Assembly (NCBI GenBank): GCA_900542355.1
Contig: UQNE01000020.1
Location: 1-31,373, forward strand
Direction: 5' to 3'
Length of the DNA: 31,373 nt
DNA from: an uncultured Bacteroidales bacterium
GTDB taxonomy: Bacteria; Bacteroidota; Bacteroidia; Bacteroidales; Paludibacteraceae
Below are positions 8,929 through 16,877 of this stretch, piece after piece. The stretch's first letter is position 1, and each line of letters begins with the position of its first letter. The notes below the pieces were generated by a model. It was not told the origin of the DNA and searched no databases. It worked only from the letters and a program-made list of their open reading frames with translations. A program made the position numbers and the translations under genes.

Positions 8929-9948
8929 TTAGTAGTAGCACTCCCCGCACATCTTTGGGCGGTGCTTGGGCTGTAGGATAGTTCTGCGGAATGCATCGGC
9001 CGTTGTGCTGTGCCAAATGCTTTCCAACGAATGCTCCCCTATGCTGCCAAACGCATAGTCTGTCCCTTTGTCGTAGCAACAGGGCAGAACAAGTCCCTCG
9101 GCGGTGATGACGCACCCTGCCCACAGTCGGTAGCACGAGCGGTGTTCTGTGCGGTGTAGGTGGTATAGACCGTCTTTTCCCTTGCGGTAGCGGCTATACC
9201 GTTCCTCGCTCGGTATCAGCGGGTTGCCGTGTCGGTAATCATAGAGTTGCGCCGTCTTAAAGGTCAAGTGTGTTGCACCCCATTCGCGGTAATGCCGGCG
9301 TATATGCGCCCATTCCGCTTCATTGCTCGATAGGCGTAGCACCTGCAACTCGATCCGTATTGCCGACCGATATTTCCGTTTTGCCTCCTGTAGGTAGCGT
9401 AGTCCCGCCATCGCTAAATCTAAATGTCCGCCTACACGGTATGCGGAGTACGATTCTTGGTTAAATCCGTCTATCGAAACGATGATACGCCTCAGTCCCG
9501 ACGCTACCAACCGTTCCGCCGTTGCCTGACTGAGAGCCTGTCCGTTCGTCGAGACGATGGTGTACAGTCCCGATTGGTGCGCCATCGCTATCATCTCGGG
9601 CAGTGCCGCATTGAGCAAAGGCTCGCCTTGAAAATAGAACTGTATCGTGTGCGCAGTGCGCTCTATCTGCCCCAAGATAGTGCGAAACATCTCCGTCGAT
9701 AGCAGTTGCCTCGGGCGGCTCTGCGAGTTCCCCGCTGCGGCTTTCCCGCTCGCTCGTTGCCCTACGGGGCATTCGGGGCAACGCAACTGGCACCAATTAG
9801 CAGGTTCTACGCTTACAAAAGTAGGCATATGCGACACACGCACTACCCCCATATAGGATAGTGCGTAACTTACCCAACACCGCAGTTGGTTGATGCCTCT
9901 ACTTGCAAGGAATCTTATTGACACGACGCTCGTGCCGACCGCCCTCAA
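8929..9948 (-). CDS. Radical SAM protein with SPASM-like C-terminus
   Basis: The radical SAM cluster motif CxxxCxxC is present as 'CQLRCPEC' (Cys53, 57 and 60 from the longest start), followed by 'QFYFQGEPLLN' for SAM binding. The C-terminal part has the cysteine pattern of a SPASM/twitch domain ('CYRLWAGCVITAEGLVLPCC' and final 'CGECYY'), which binds an additional Fe-S cluster. Such enzymes modify peptides or small molecules; no precursor peptide is seen nearby, so the substrate is unknown. The start is uncertain: the open frame begins at a TTG inside rpiB, while the first ATG is at 9852. The segment before that ATG looks like the conserved N-terminal helix of related proteins, so I keep the longer form. 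Confidence 0.82.
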   Translation of the reverse strand: MRAVGTSVVSIRFLASRGINQLRCWVSYALSYMGVVRVSHMPTFVSVEPANWCQLRCPECPVGQRASGKAAAGNSQSRPRQLLSTEMFRTILGQIERTAHTIQFYFQGEPLLNAALPEMIAMAHQSGLYTIVSTNGQALSQATAERLVASGLRRIIVSIDGFNQESYSAYRVGGHLDLAMAGLRYLQEAKRKYRSAIRIELQVLRLSSNEAEWAHIRRHYREWGATHLTFKTAQLYDYRHGNPLIPSEERYSRYRKGKDGLYHLHRTEHRSCYRLWAGCVITAEGLVLPCCYDKGTDYAFGSIGEHSLESIWHSTTADAFRRTILQPKHRPKMCGECYY

Positions 9949-10348
9949 AGTCAGTCGTAAAGAATGTGTCCACTACCTCCATGGCCAACGCCTCATCGAT
10001 ATAGTTGGCGGGCAAACCGAGTACATTGGCATTGTTGTGCTGGCGAGCCAAACGAGCCAACGGAATATCCCAACATAGGGCTGCGCGGATACCCTGGTGC
10101 TTGTTGGCGGTCATACATATCCCGTTTCCCGTCGAGCATATCACCACACCAAAAGCATACTCGCCTTTCTCTACCGCCTCTGCCAACGGATGAGCATAGT
10201 CCGGATAGTCGCAACTCTCGGTCGAGTAGCACCCGAAATCATATACTTTGGCACCTCTCTCTTCCAAGAATTGGCGCACTTTCTGTTTCAATCCATAGCC
10301 CGCATGGTCGCTGGCGAGGGCTATGCTCAGTTCTGAATAGGGTAGCAT
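9899..10348 (-). CDS. rpiB: Ribose-5-phosphate isomerase B
   Basis: At 149 residues it has the full length of RpiB. Near the N-terminus is 'ASDHAGYGLK', which binds the phosphate and opens the sugar ring; the central 'CSTGNGICMTANK' contains the catalytic cysteine and anion hole; the end has 'FEGGRHERRVNKI', another signature. It interconverts ribose 5-phosphate and ribulose 5-phosphate in the cytoplasmic pentose phosphate pathway. It starts 81 bp after queG on the same strand, and its end overlaps the frame of the radical SAM gene. Family members also act on allose 6-phosphate, but nothing here suggests that role. Confidence 0.97.
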   Translation of the reverse strand: MLPYSELSIALASDHAGYGLKQKVRQFLEERGAKVYDFGCYSTESCDYPDYAHPLAEAVEKGEYAFGVVICSTGNGICMTANKHQGIRAALCWDIPLARLARQHNNANVLGLPANYIDEALAMEVVDTFFTTDFEGGRHERRVNKIPCK

Positions 10349-10429
10349 ATATTTGTAGTTTCTTTTTAGTCTTTCTGCTTGCAGGATTATTTCTCCGCAT
10401 GCAATGATCTTTCTCTATTGCGTGCAGAC

Positions 10430-11110
10430 TTACCGGCTTGCGCTCGTTATCTTGTTGATCTGCTGCTTATTGTACGGGCACGCCTGTTGGCAAACTAAGC
10501 AATGGTGTGTCTTATACGCCACGCATAGTCGTGCGTCCCATACCTGCTGTCGCAGTGCGCCCGTCGGGCAAGCCTCTTCGCAGCGGTGGCAATCGCCGCA
10601 GATGTCTTTCTGCTCGCTTGCATTTCCGCATTCTACCTCACATTGCAGCACCAACTCCCCGGGGTGCACCATACTGCCCAACTCGGGGTGTATCAGTTGG
10701 TGGTTACGCCCTATCTGCCCTAATCCTGCCAATACCGCCCAACGACGCTCTAAGAACGGTGCCGAGTCGCAAAAGATGTGCTGCCCCGCACCTACTATCT
10801 CGTCCCCATATCGCTCTCGCAGCAACGCTTCTAATTGGTACAGTTTTGATTTGACGGCTCTGTGGTAGTCGTGTCCCGAGTGGGCGTAAGTCAGCAGACA
10901 GACCACCACCGTCTTTCCGCCTTCTACTAGTTCGCGCGGGTCGTACCGCTTCTCGCGGTTACGCTCCAGGTAGTCCATGTTGCCGTGCAGCCCTTGTCCT
11001 ACCCACCTGTCCATCACCTCCGCATCGGCGTCCAAACGCCGTGCCGTGGCTACACCGCAAGCGTCAAAACCCACCTCTTCGGCGGCCCGGCGAATATCTG
11101 CTTCCGTCAT
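10430..11110 (-). CDS. queG: Compact QueG-like epoxyqueuosine reductase
   Basis: QueG reduces epoxyqueuosine to queuosine in tRNA with cobalamin and two [4Fe-4S] clusters. The family core is present: the 'DSAPFLERRWAVLAGLGQIGRN' segment with the presumed catalytic Asp115, cluster motif CxxCxxCxxxCP at residues 171-182 ('CGDCHRCEEACP'), and a second set made of Cys196 plus CxxCxxxCP at 204-212. At 226 residues it is shorter than the 300-380 usual for QueG. The segment between Cys196 and Cys204, which in classical QueG is about 30-40 residues long and includes the 'SYLTIE' block, is shrunk to seven residues, and there is no C-terminal HEAT-like part. The frame is intact. It overlaps marC by four bases. 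Confidence 0.8.
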   Translation of the reverse strand: MTEADIRRAAEEVGFDACGVATARRLDADAEVMDRWVGQGLHGNMDYLERNREKRYDPRELVEGGKTVVVCLLTYAHSGHDYHRAVKSKLYQLEALLRERYGDEIVGAGQHIFCDSAPFLERRWAVLAGLGQIGRNHQLIHPELGSMVHPGELVLQCEVECGNASEQKDICGDCHRCEEACPTGALRQQVWDARLCVAYKTHHCLVCQQACPYNKQQINKITSASR

Positions 11111-11715
11111 CCCGGGAAGATTACATTGTGCAGCACTACGGCAAAGTTACCGAAGATCAACTGGCACGCAATCGCTAATACGATGATTCCGAAGAACTTA
11201 CGGATAATGTATATCGAGGTGGTTCCCAGGTATTTCATCAGCCAACTGGTCGCAGTCAGTATCACAAACAGCACCAAGATACAGAGCAACACTGCCAAAA
11301 TCAAGTTCGGCGTGGAGTACTCCGCAGTCATCGCAATCAATGCCGTGAACGCTCCCGGACCTGCATACATCGGGAAGGCCAACGGCACTAAGTTGCCCGA
11401 ACCGCCTATGTCGGTCTTAAAGAAAGTGATGTCCAAAATCATCTCCAAAGCCATCAAGAAGATGATGAACCCGCCCGCTATCGCAAAGTACTCAATCTTT
11501 ACACCAAACAGTTTCAGTATCCATTCTCCGAGCAGCAAAAAGCCGATTAAGATGATTGCCGACGCTAGCGATACACGCCACGGACTGATCTTAACCCCTT
11601 TCTGCTCCATGTTCATCGTGATCGGCATATTGCCGAGAGGGTCGATGATGGCTATCAGAAACACAAACGCAGGCAGTATCTGCCAAATGTCAAGCGAAGA
11701 GAAAAAGTCTCCCAT
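11107..11715 (-). CDS. MarC-family integral membrane protein
   Basis: A 202-residue protein with about six membrane helices, matching the MarC/UPF0056 family in length and in the sequence 'FVFLIAIIDPLGNMPI' near the N-terminus and 'PLAFPMYAGPGAFTALI' in the middle. The molecular function of this family is not established; the name comes from the mar locus, although a role in drug resistance was not supported. The open frame extends to a TTG at 11766, but that codon is part of the promoter -7 element, so the ATG at 11715 is the true start. The gene leads a minus-strand unit with queG (overlap of four bases), then rpiB and the radical SAM gene. Confidence 0.9.
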   Translation of the reverse strand: MGDFFSSLDIWQILPAFVFLIAIIDPLGNMPITMNMEQKGVKISPWRVSLASAIILIGFLLLGEWILKLFGVKIEYFAIAGGFIIFLMALEMILDITFFKTDIGGSGNLVPLAFPMYAGPGAFTALIAMTAEYSTPNLILAVLLCILVLFVILTATSWLMKYLGTTSIYIIRKFFGIIVLAIACQLIFGNFAVVLHNVIFPG

Positions 11716-11763
11716 ACACAAATACTTTTTTGGTAGGTTCGTAATTCGTTGTTCTTTCGACTG

Positions 11764-11795
11764 CAAAGATACGAAAAAATGAATAATTATACAAA
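11764..11795 (-). promoter_or_regulatory. Bacteroidota-type promoter of marC
   Basis: Read on the minus strand: -33 element TTTG (11792-11795), 20-nt spacer, -7 element TATCTTTG (11764-11771). Spacing and sequence fit the consensus TTTG-N19/20-TAnnTTTG. The start codon lies about 50 nt downstream. Confidence 0.85.
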
Positions 11796-11819
11796 GAATA
11801 CGAAATTATTTTCTCTGAA

Positions 11820-11851
11820 TTTGGTCGTTTCAGTTTTTTTGTGTAACTTTG
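11820..11851 (+). promoter_or_regulatory. Bacteroidota-type promoter of efp
   Basis: TTTG at 11820-11823, 20-nt spacer and TAACTTTG at 11844-11851. It diverges from the marC promoter with only 24 bp between their -33 elements. Transcription should start near 11858, giving a leader of about 40 nt. Confidence 0.87.
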
Positions 11852-11896
11852 CAGCCTATATGCTATGCCATTTTATTAAATTCATCAGGAATATAT

Positions 11897-12460
11897 ATGA
11901 TTAACTCTCAAGATGTAAAGAACGGCGTTTGTATCCGCATGGACGGTCGTCTGTATTTTGTGATTGAGTTCCTCCATGTCAAACCCGGCAAAGGTAACAC
12001 AATCATGCGTGTGAAATTCAAAGATGTAGTAGATGGTCGTGTGTTGGAGCGTCGCTTCAATATCGGCGAGAAACTCGAGGATGTACGCGTAGAGCGTCGC
12101 CCCTATCAATACCTCTACAAAGAGGGTGAGGACTATATCTTTATGAACCAAGAGACCTACGAGCAAGTGCCTATCGCTCACGACCTGATTACGGGTGTTG
12201 ATTTCTTGAAAGAGGGTTTCGTAGTAGATGTTGTCAGCGACGCTTCTACCGACACCATCCTCTTCGCCGAACTCCCTGCTAAGGTAGAACTCCAAGTGGC
12301 TTACACCGAGCCGGGTCTCAAAGGCGATACCGCTACCAACACTCTCAAACCTGCTAAGTTGGAGACCGGTGCTGAGATCCGTGTACCTCTCTTCATCAAC
12401 GAGGGCGAGACCATCCGTGTCGATACCCGCGATGGCAGTTACTGCGAGCGCGTCCGCTAA
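11897..12460 (+). CDS. efp: Elongation factor P
   Basis: EF-P binds ribosomes stalled at consecutive prolines and helps peptide-bond formation. The sequence has the three-barrel family pattern and length (187 codons plus stop). Domain I carries 'FLHVKPGKGNTIMRVKFKD'; Lys32 at the tip of the KPGKGN loop is the residue modified or inserted at the peptidyl-transferase centre in other species. The C-terminal domain ends in 'FINEGETIRVDTRDGSYCERVR', a highly conserved tail. The frame is open from a TTG at 11849, but that lies inside the promoter, so the ATG at 11897 is the start. No efp-modifying gene (epmA/epmB or earP type) is seen in this window. Confidence 0.97.
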   Translation: MINSQDVKNGVCIRMDGRLYFVIEFLHVKPGKGNTIMRVKFKDVVDGRVLERRFNIGEKLEDVRVERRPYQYLYKEGEDYIFMNQETYEQVPIAHDLITGVDFLKEGFVVDVVSDASTDTILFAELPAKVELQVAYTEPGLKGDTATNTLKPAKLETGAEIRVPLFINEGETIRVDTRDGSYCERVR

Positions 12461-12631
12461 GCCGTGCTATTGCGTGCATAGCGCATTCGTTGGTTAGTAC
12501 TACTGCGAGCGCACCTGTTAATAGGTGGTACGGATATTCCTTCCATGCTATTGAGTGCATAGTGTGTTCGTTGCTTAGTGTTACTGCGAGCGCATTTGCC
12601 AAGTTGGTATTATTGCGAGCGCGTTTGCACC
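12439..12631 (+). repeat. Decayed partial copies of the efp 3' end
   Basis: The last 22 bases of efp (12439-12460, coding for the Tyr-Cys-Glu-Arg tail) recur, with changes, at 12500-12521, 12581-12602 and 12610-12631. All four share the core TGCGAGCGC. A 36-base sequence before the second and third copies (12464-12499 and 12545-12580, GCTATTG.GTGCATAG core) is also repeated, giving an 81-bp unit in two copies. The second copy even keeps an in-frame TAA. Confidence 0.85.
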
Positions 12632-12650
12632 ACGCTAATTAGATCTATGT

Positions 12651-12687
12651 CAGCCCGACAACATCTCGTTGTCGGGCTGCTTTTTTT
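12651..12687 (+). terminator. Rho-independent terminator of efp
   Basis: A perfect 12-bp stem (CAGCCCGACAAC and GTTGTCGGGCTG), loop ATCTC, and seven T residues after one C. It is the clearest intrinsic terminator in the window and lies beyond the repeated efp tail copies, so these are part of the efp mRNA. Confidence 0.95.
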
Positions 12688-12792
12688 GTGTAATAGCCTT
12701 TTTCTTACATATTTTTCTTGGGCTTGTAAAATTTCCTAATGTTACGATTATGGTGTTTATTATTAATAATCGTACCTATTTTTGCCCGTTTA

Positions 12793-12824
12793 TTTGCATA
12801 TTCAATAGATAAATCATAATTTTG
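12793..12824 (+). promoter_or_regulatory. Promoter of the large T9SS cargo gene
   Basis: TTTG at 12793-12796, 20-nt spacer, TAATTTTG at 12817-12824: an exact fit to the Bacteroidota consensus. Transcription would start near 12831, just before the repeats at 12836-12948, giving a leader of about 140 nt that contains them all. Confidence 0.82.
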
Positions 12825-12835
12825 CACCGTTTTTG

Positions 12836-12948
12836 GTTTAGTCCTAAACGACTTACTAGTTTAGTCCGAAGAGGCTACCTGTTTAGTCTTAATAGACTGT
12901 TAGTTTAGTCTTGATAGACTTGCTTGTTTAGTTCTAAGCGTTATATAA
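12836..12948 (+). repeat. Five GTTTAGTC repeats in the 5' leader
   Basis: Units start at 12836, 12859, 12881, 12903 and 12926 (spacing 22-23 bp). Each begins GTTTAGTC or GTTTAGTT; several fold on themselves, best in units 3 and 4, where AGTCT pairs with AGACT over a 4-nt loop. The units are directly adjacent, with no spacers. Confidence 0.85.
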
Positions 12949-12969
12949 GGTACTATTTTATAGGTGCAA

Positions 12970-15900
12970 ATGATGAAACATATCGACCTTACTAAGTGGT
13001 TTTCTGTAGTTGTTCTCTCCTGTTTCTCTGCTCTCTCTCTGCACGCAGAGTGGCCTGCGTATGCCGGAACCGACGGCATTGCCGGGCAATACGATGTTCT
13101 CAATAAAAGCGAACTACATACCCTTTCTTCTGCCGGCATTACCAGTGAAAGTTATGAATATGAACTCAACGGACCGGGTAATGTCCTTACTTTTTCTGCT
13201 CGAAAGAGTACTCGTTTACCAGATGCTGCAAAACTCCGTGTATATCAGTATATTGATGGAAATTGGAGCAATGCGGTTTGGAGCAATGCATTGGAAAAAG
13301 ATTTTCGGAATTTCTCGGTAAGTATAGATAAGCGTGCCACTAAAATCAAGTTTGAAACAGGTGGAGGTGGACTTTATGACAGACAATTCAAGGATGTAAA
13401 AGTATCGATGGCGCAGTATAAAGATGCTCTTCCGGGGTCTGTCGATTTTGGTTTGCAACTGCTTAATTCGGCGGTTGCTACGCAAACCATCTCGCTCGAT
13501 TGGTCGAATGTATCGCCACTACTATACTCCCTTTCTGACCCCGATAAGCAGTTTGAAGTCGCTATTGAGAACAATGCCTCTGTCGGCAAATTCGGTACGG
13601 CTACTATCTCTATTCGCTATCTACATTCTGCTCTCGGTGAGCATTCGGCTACGCTGTATATTGATAATCAGGCGATTACTCTGCATGGTATCACCAAAGG
13701 TGAACACCATATCCGTTGGAATCAAAACTTGATGGGGTATGTGGCGAATGCTGACGGTAGTATCGATGAGACCACTCGGCTAACCGCTTATGCCGCAGAT
13801 AGTCTGGGTGTGCCTACCAATGTGCCTATTCGCTACACGATTGAAGACACCTCTATAGCCGAACTGATAGACCATGGCGAGGGCACTTATTCGCTCCATA
13901 TACGGTCGATCGGTACGACTTATATCCACGCCACCACTGAGGAGAACGATACTTATGCTACCGCTACTGCCACTCGTGAGATCCGCGCTCGCAGGCAGGG
14001 CGAATCATGCAAGAGCCTGTCGCTCTATGCGCCTGATGTGCAACGAATTTTTACTATCAATAGCACCGACCCCATGCCTTTGAGTGGTGTCCCCGACCAA
14101 CTCACCTTTGAGGCGTATGAACAAACTCACTCGATATTTGGCAACAATTATTTTCATGTGCAGTACTCCACCGACAATGCACTCTCGTGGGCGAACCTGA
14201 CCAACCCGAGTTTGTCCACCGACTATCAGTCGTTCGGTCCATACGACATCCCCGAGGGTACGACGCATATTCGCTTTGCCACCACGGTGGGGGCTACACT
14301 CTACAAATATGTCCGCAATGTGAAGGTTACGGAGAAATCGTACCTTACGGCATCTGATAAGTCGCTGACCATCAATGCGTTTGTCAATCGCCCCGTATCG
14401 CAGACCATAGAGATACACTACTCCGATATTCCGCTGATCCACTATTCGCTTACCAACCACAACGGCGGTGCCTTGTCCTTACTGCCGCTCCAGACGATCG
14501 ACAACGACTGCGGCGATTTTGGTACTTACCGTTTTCGCCTGCAAGGCAAGTTCTCACAACCCGTTGATTGCCAAGATACTATCCGCTTCCGTACCTCGGC
14601 GGGCGACTACCTTGAGATACCCGTATCTGTTCATATTGAGTTGGATAAGGTCTTTACTTTTGATGTAGCAGCGGGCGAGTGGAGCAATTCCACCCTTTGG
14701 ACATACAACGCTACCCAAGACCATGGTCTGCTGCCCGATGCAGCCAGTCCTGTGGAGATAGCCTGCCCCGTGGTAATCAACACCGCCGTGGAGGCGTATA
14801 GTGTCCTTATCAAAGACGGCGGCAGTATCACTATCGCTCCTACGGGCGGTCTGACGGTCTATGCCGGCGGTATCTCGGGGGCAAACAAAGATAACCTGAC
14901 TATCGAAAACACTCCGCAGGGTGCAGGTTTCTTCCGTCTTTCGCCCGATGCTACTACGCCGATGCCCGTCGCCACTATCCGCTATGCCACCAAATCGACA
15001 CTCGATACGGGTGTGGACAAAGACGCTACCTGGCAGTATGTGGGTGCGCCTGCCGACGGGGTGCAGTTTGATAAGGACAGCCGTACTTGGATATATCTAT
15101 GGGACGAGCAGAACGGCTGGACTGAAAAGACGGCATCGTTTACGATGACACCTTTTGCCGGCTATGCGCTGACGCAGTATGGGCAACCTACCTATTCTTT
15201 CTCGGGACAACTGATCAACGGCGACCACGAGGTGGTCCTCACACGCACCGAAACGGGTATGAAGGGCGAGAATGTGTTTGTCAATAGTTACGCTGCGCCT
15301 ATCGATGTGGCTACCTTCACCGCCGATGATTTCTCCGAGGGCGTGGAGCGCACTTTCTACCTGTTCAATTCGGGTTCGTGGAATCAGTGGAACGCCGGGG
15401 AGGCGGATGCGTCCAACCTGGGCAGCAACGGCGATGACACGCCGGGGCACTACTGCGCTATCCCCGTCTTGGCGGTGGGTCAGTTCGATTCGCGCTACGA
15501 CATCACCACCATCCCGCCTATGCAGGGAGTTTATGTGGTGGCGCAAACCGATGGGGCTACTATCCGCCTCAACTACCAAAAGCATGTCTGGAATGCACAG
15601 TCGGTGCGTATGAACGAACCTATGCGTGCGCCGCATCGGGTATCTGATACAGCATCTGTTGTATCCGGTACTGCGTCTGTACAACGGCGTCTGCGCCTGT
15701 GTCTGAATAGCGGGCATAGCGGTGCCGACCGAATCTATCTCTTGGAGGACAGCCTCTACTCCGCCGCCTACGACAATGGTTTTGATGCACTTAAGCAGTT
15801 GGCAGACGGACTGGCAAACCTGTATATCAATGACCCGTTTGGCAAGACCGAGGTATCGGCTACCAACCATATTGACAGCACTTTTGTCGGTTTGCTTGCG

Positions 15901-16326
15901 GGGGAGGACACGCTCTATACGCTAACCGCCACTTCGCTTATTGGTGATTCGCTCTACCTGCTCGATACTGCCAACGATTCGTTGGTGGCTCTCTCTGAGG
16001 GTATGCGCTATACTTTCTCTGCGCTCCCGCATACCGACCACCCGAGCCGTTTCCGTATTCTCACCCGTCGCCCGGAGGCACCTGCACCCGCAGTGCCGTC
16101 CGCTATAGTTTCGGTTGTTACCACCCCTACAATATGTGTGGATAGGGAGTGTGTTCGCCTGTCGGGGATTGTAGGCACGCAATCGGTTGCACTCTATTCA
16201 GTGGGCGGGAAGTTGCTCTATTCGGCTGCTATTCAGGGCGTTGGCGTTATCCGTGTGGGCGATATGCCGCGCGGGGTGTATGTGCTTCGTGTGGGCGATA
16301 TGGCTACCAAAGTGGTTCTCAATTAG
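12970..16326 (+). CDS. Large exported multidomain protein with T9SS sorting domain
   Basis: About 1118 residues. A signal peptide (MMKHIDLTKWFSVVVLSCFSALSLHA) is followed by two related tandem modules, residues about 65-245 and 350-560. Each pairs a beta-sandwich like a lectin or carbohydrate-binding domain ('LTFSARKSTRLPDAAKLRVYQY' in the first, 'LTFEAYEQTHSIFGNNYFHVQY' in the second) with an Ig-like fold. An Ig-like segment lies between them, and a beta-rich head domain follows (560-900). The last 80 residues match the type A C-terminal sorting domain: 'VALYSVGGKLLYSAAI', then 'GDMPRGVYVLRVGDMATKVVLN'. The family is exported by the Sec system, then moved across the outer membrane by T9SS and often anchored to the surface. 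No catalytic motif is visible; binding to glycans is only a guess. ATG at 12973 is an equal start. Confidence 0.86.
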   Translation: MMKHIDLTKWFSVVVLSCFSALSLHAEWPAYAGTDGIAGQYDVLNKSELHTLSSAGITSESYEYELNGPGNVLTFSARKSTRLPDAAKLRVYQYIDGNWSNAVWSNALEKDFRNFSVSIDKRATKIKFETGGGGLYDRQFKDVKVSMAQYKDALPGSVDFGLQLLNSAVATQTISLDWSNVSPLLYSLSDPDKQFEVAIENNASVGKFGTATISIRYLHSALGEHSATLYIDNQAITLHGITKGEHHIRWNQNLMGYVANADGSIDETTRLTAYAADSLGVPTNVPIRYTIEDTSIAELIDHGEGTYSLHIRSIGTTYIHATTEENDTYATATATREIRARRQGESCKSLSLYAPDVQRIFTINSTDPMPLSGVPDQLTFEAYEQTHSIFGNNYFHVQYSTDNALSWANLTNPSLSTDYQSFGPYDIPEGTTHIRFATTVGATLYKYVRNVKVTEKSYLTASDKSLTINAFVNRPVSQTIEIHYSDIPLIHYSLTNHNGGALSLLPLQTIDNDCGDFGTYRFRLQGKFSQPVDCQDTIRFRTSAGDYLEIPVSVHIELDKVFTFDVAAGEWSNSTLWTYNATQDHGLLPDAASPVEIACPVVINTAVEAYSVLIKDGGSITIAPTGGLTVYAGGISGANKDNLTIENTPQGAGFFRLSPDATTPMPVATIRYATKSTLDTGVDKDATWQYVGAPADGVQFDKDSRTWIYLWDEQNGWTEKTASFTMTPFAGYALTQYGQPTYSFSGQLINGDHEVVLTRTETGMKGENVFVNSYAAPIDVATFTADDFSEGVERTFYLFNSGSWNQWNAGEADASNLGSNGDDTPGHYCAIPVLAVGQFDSRYDITTIPPMQGVYVVAQTDGATIRLNYQKHVWNAQSVRMNEPMRAPHRVSDTASVVSGTASVQRRLRLCLNSGHSGADRIYLLEDSLYSAAYDNGFDALKQLADGLANLYINDPFGKTEVSATNHIDSTFVGLLAGEDTLYTLTATSLIGDSLYLLDTANDSLVALSEGMRYTFSALPHTDHPSRFRILTRRPEAPAPAVPSAIVSVVTTPTICVDRECVRLSGIVGTQSVALYSVGGKLLYSAAIQGVGVIRVGDMPRGVYVLRVGDMATKVVLN

Positions 16327-16335
16327 TGTCTGCCT

Positions 16336-16776
16336 GTGCTGAAAACTCTGCTCTTATATTGTTCTATTCTGAGTGTCTTTGCGTCCGACGCGCAATACAC
16401 TTCTACACCGATTGCATGCCAACCGGGGGTGCAGTGCGGCAATGTAGTTGCTGCCGGGAACGCTATGCCTACGGCTTCGGATTTTCAGAGTGTAAACAGG
16501 TATGTTACTCCGAGTGATTACTCTGCTGCTGCCGGTAATCCGTTCGGGACCTATACGCCCGCCACGGTGCAGAACTTCTATTCTGTGGTGTCGAAGGAAA
16601 CGCCGCCTACTGAGTCACCTTTTGCGCCGTCAGTCCGCAAGTCTCCGGGTGTGCCCAAGCGTGCGCCTGTAGGAGACGGGGTAGGGGCGTTGGTGCTTTG
16701 CTCCGCCCTCTATACGCTTTATCTCTTCTGCAGCCGTTATGCCAAATCACATCGACCACAAAGCCGCCGGAGATGA
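16336..16776 (+). CDS. Small exported protein with C-terminal membrane helix
   Basis: I do not recognise this 146-residue protein. It begins with a GTG and a likely signal peptide ('LKTLLLYCSILSVFASDAQ'), continues with a polar Pro/Ser/Thr-rich segment with two cysteines near residues 28 and 34, and ends with one hydrophobic helix ('GVGALVLCSALYTLYLFC') and a basic tail. The topology would be a periplasmic domain held in the inner membrane. It starts nine bases after the T9SS cargo gene, so it is probably cotranscribed. A role next to secretion of the cargo protein is possible but not shown. Confidence 0.65.
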   Translation: MLKTLLLYCSILSVFASDAQYTSTPIACQPGVQCGNVVAAGNAMPTASDFQSVNRYVTPSDYSAAAGNPFGTYTPATVQNFYSVVSKETPPTESPFAPSVRKSPGVPKRAPVGDGVGALVLCSALYTLYLFCSRYAKSHRPQSRRR

Positions 16777-16843
16777 ATGATTATAGGGAAATCAATGGCA
16801 AATCAACCGTAATAGATTGATTTTCTGTTTCTATTATGCACAT

Positions 16844-16860
16844 CCCCTCCTTTGGAGGGG
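16844..16860. terminator. Bidirectional hairpin between convergent genes
   Basis: CCCCTCC, loop TTT, GGAGGGG: a perfect 7-bp stem between the small exported gene and lpxB. T-rich sequence lies on the left side when read on the minus strand. Short C/G hairpins like this are common at gene ends in Bacteroidota. Confidence 0.65.
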
Positions 16861-16877
16861 CTTGGAGAGGTCTTGTC

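Noticed and set aside
11107..11715. MarC as an antibiotic-resistance gene
   Set aside because: The name is historical; the family's function is not established and nothing here points to resistance.
11716..11766. Longer start for marC from a TTG
   Set aside because: The TTG is part of the promoter -7 element TATCTTTG, so it cannot be in the mRNA.
10985..11782. 265-codon plus-strand frame opposite marC
   Set aside because: It runs against the MarC gene, whose membrane helices and family sequence are clear, and has no domain of its own.
11849..11896. Longer start for efp from a TTG
   Set aside because: It overlaps the promoter -7 element, and EF-P proteins begin at the ATG at 11897.
12836..12948. 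GTTTAGTC repeats as a CRISPR array
   Set aside because: The units are directly adjacent without unique spacers, vary in sequence, and no cas gene is near.
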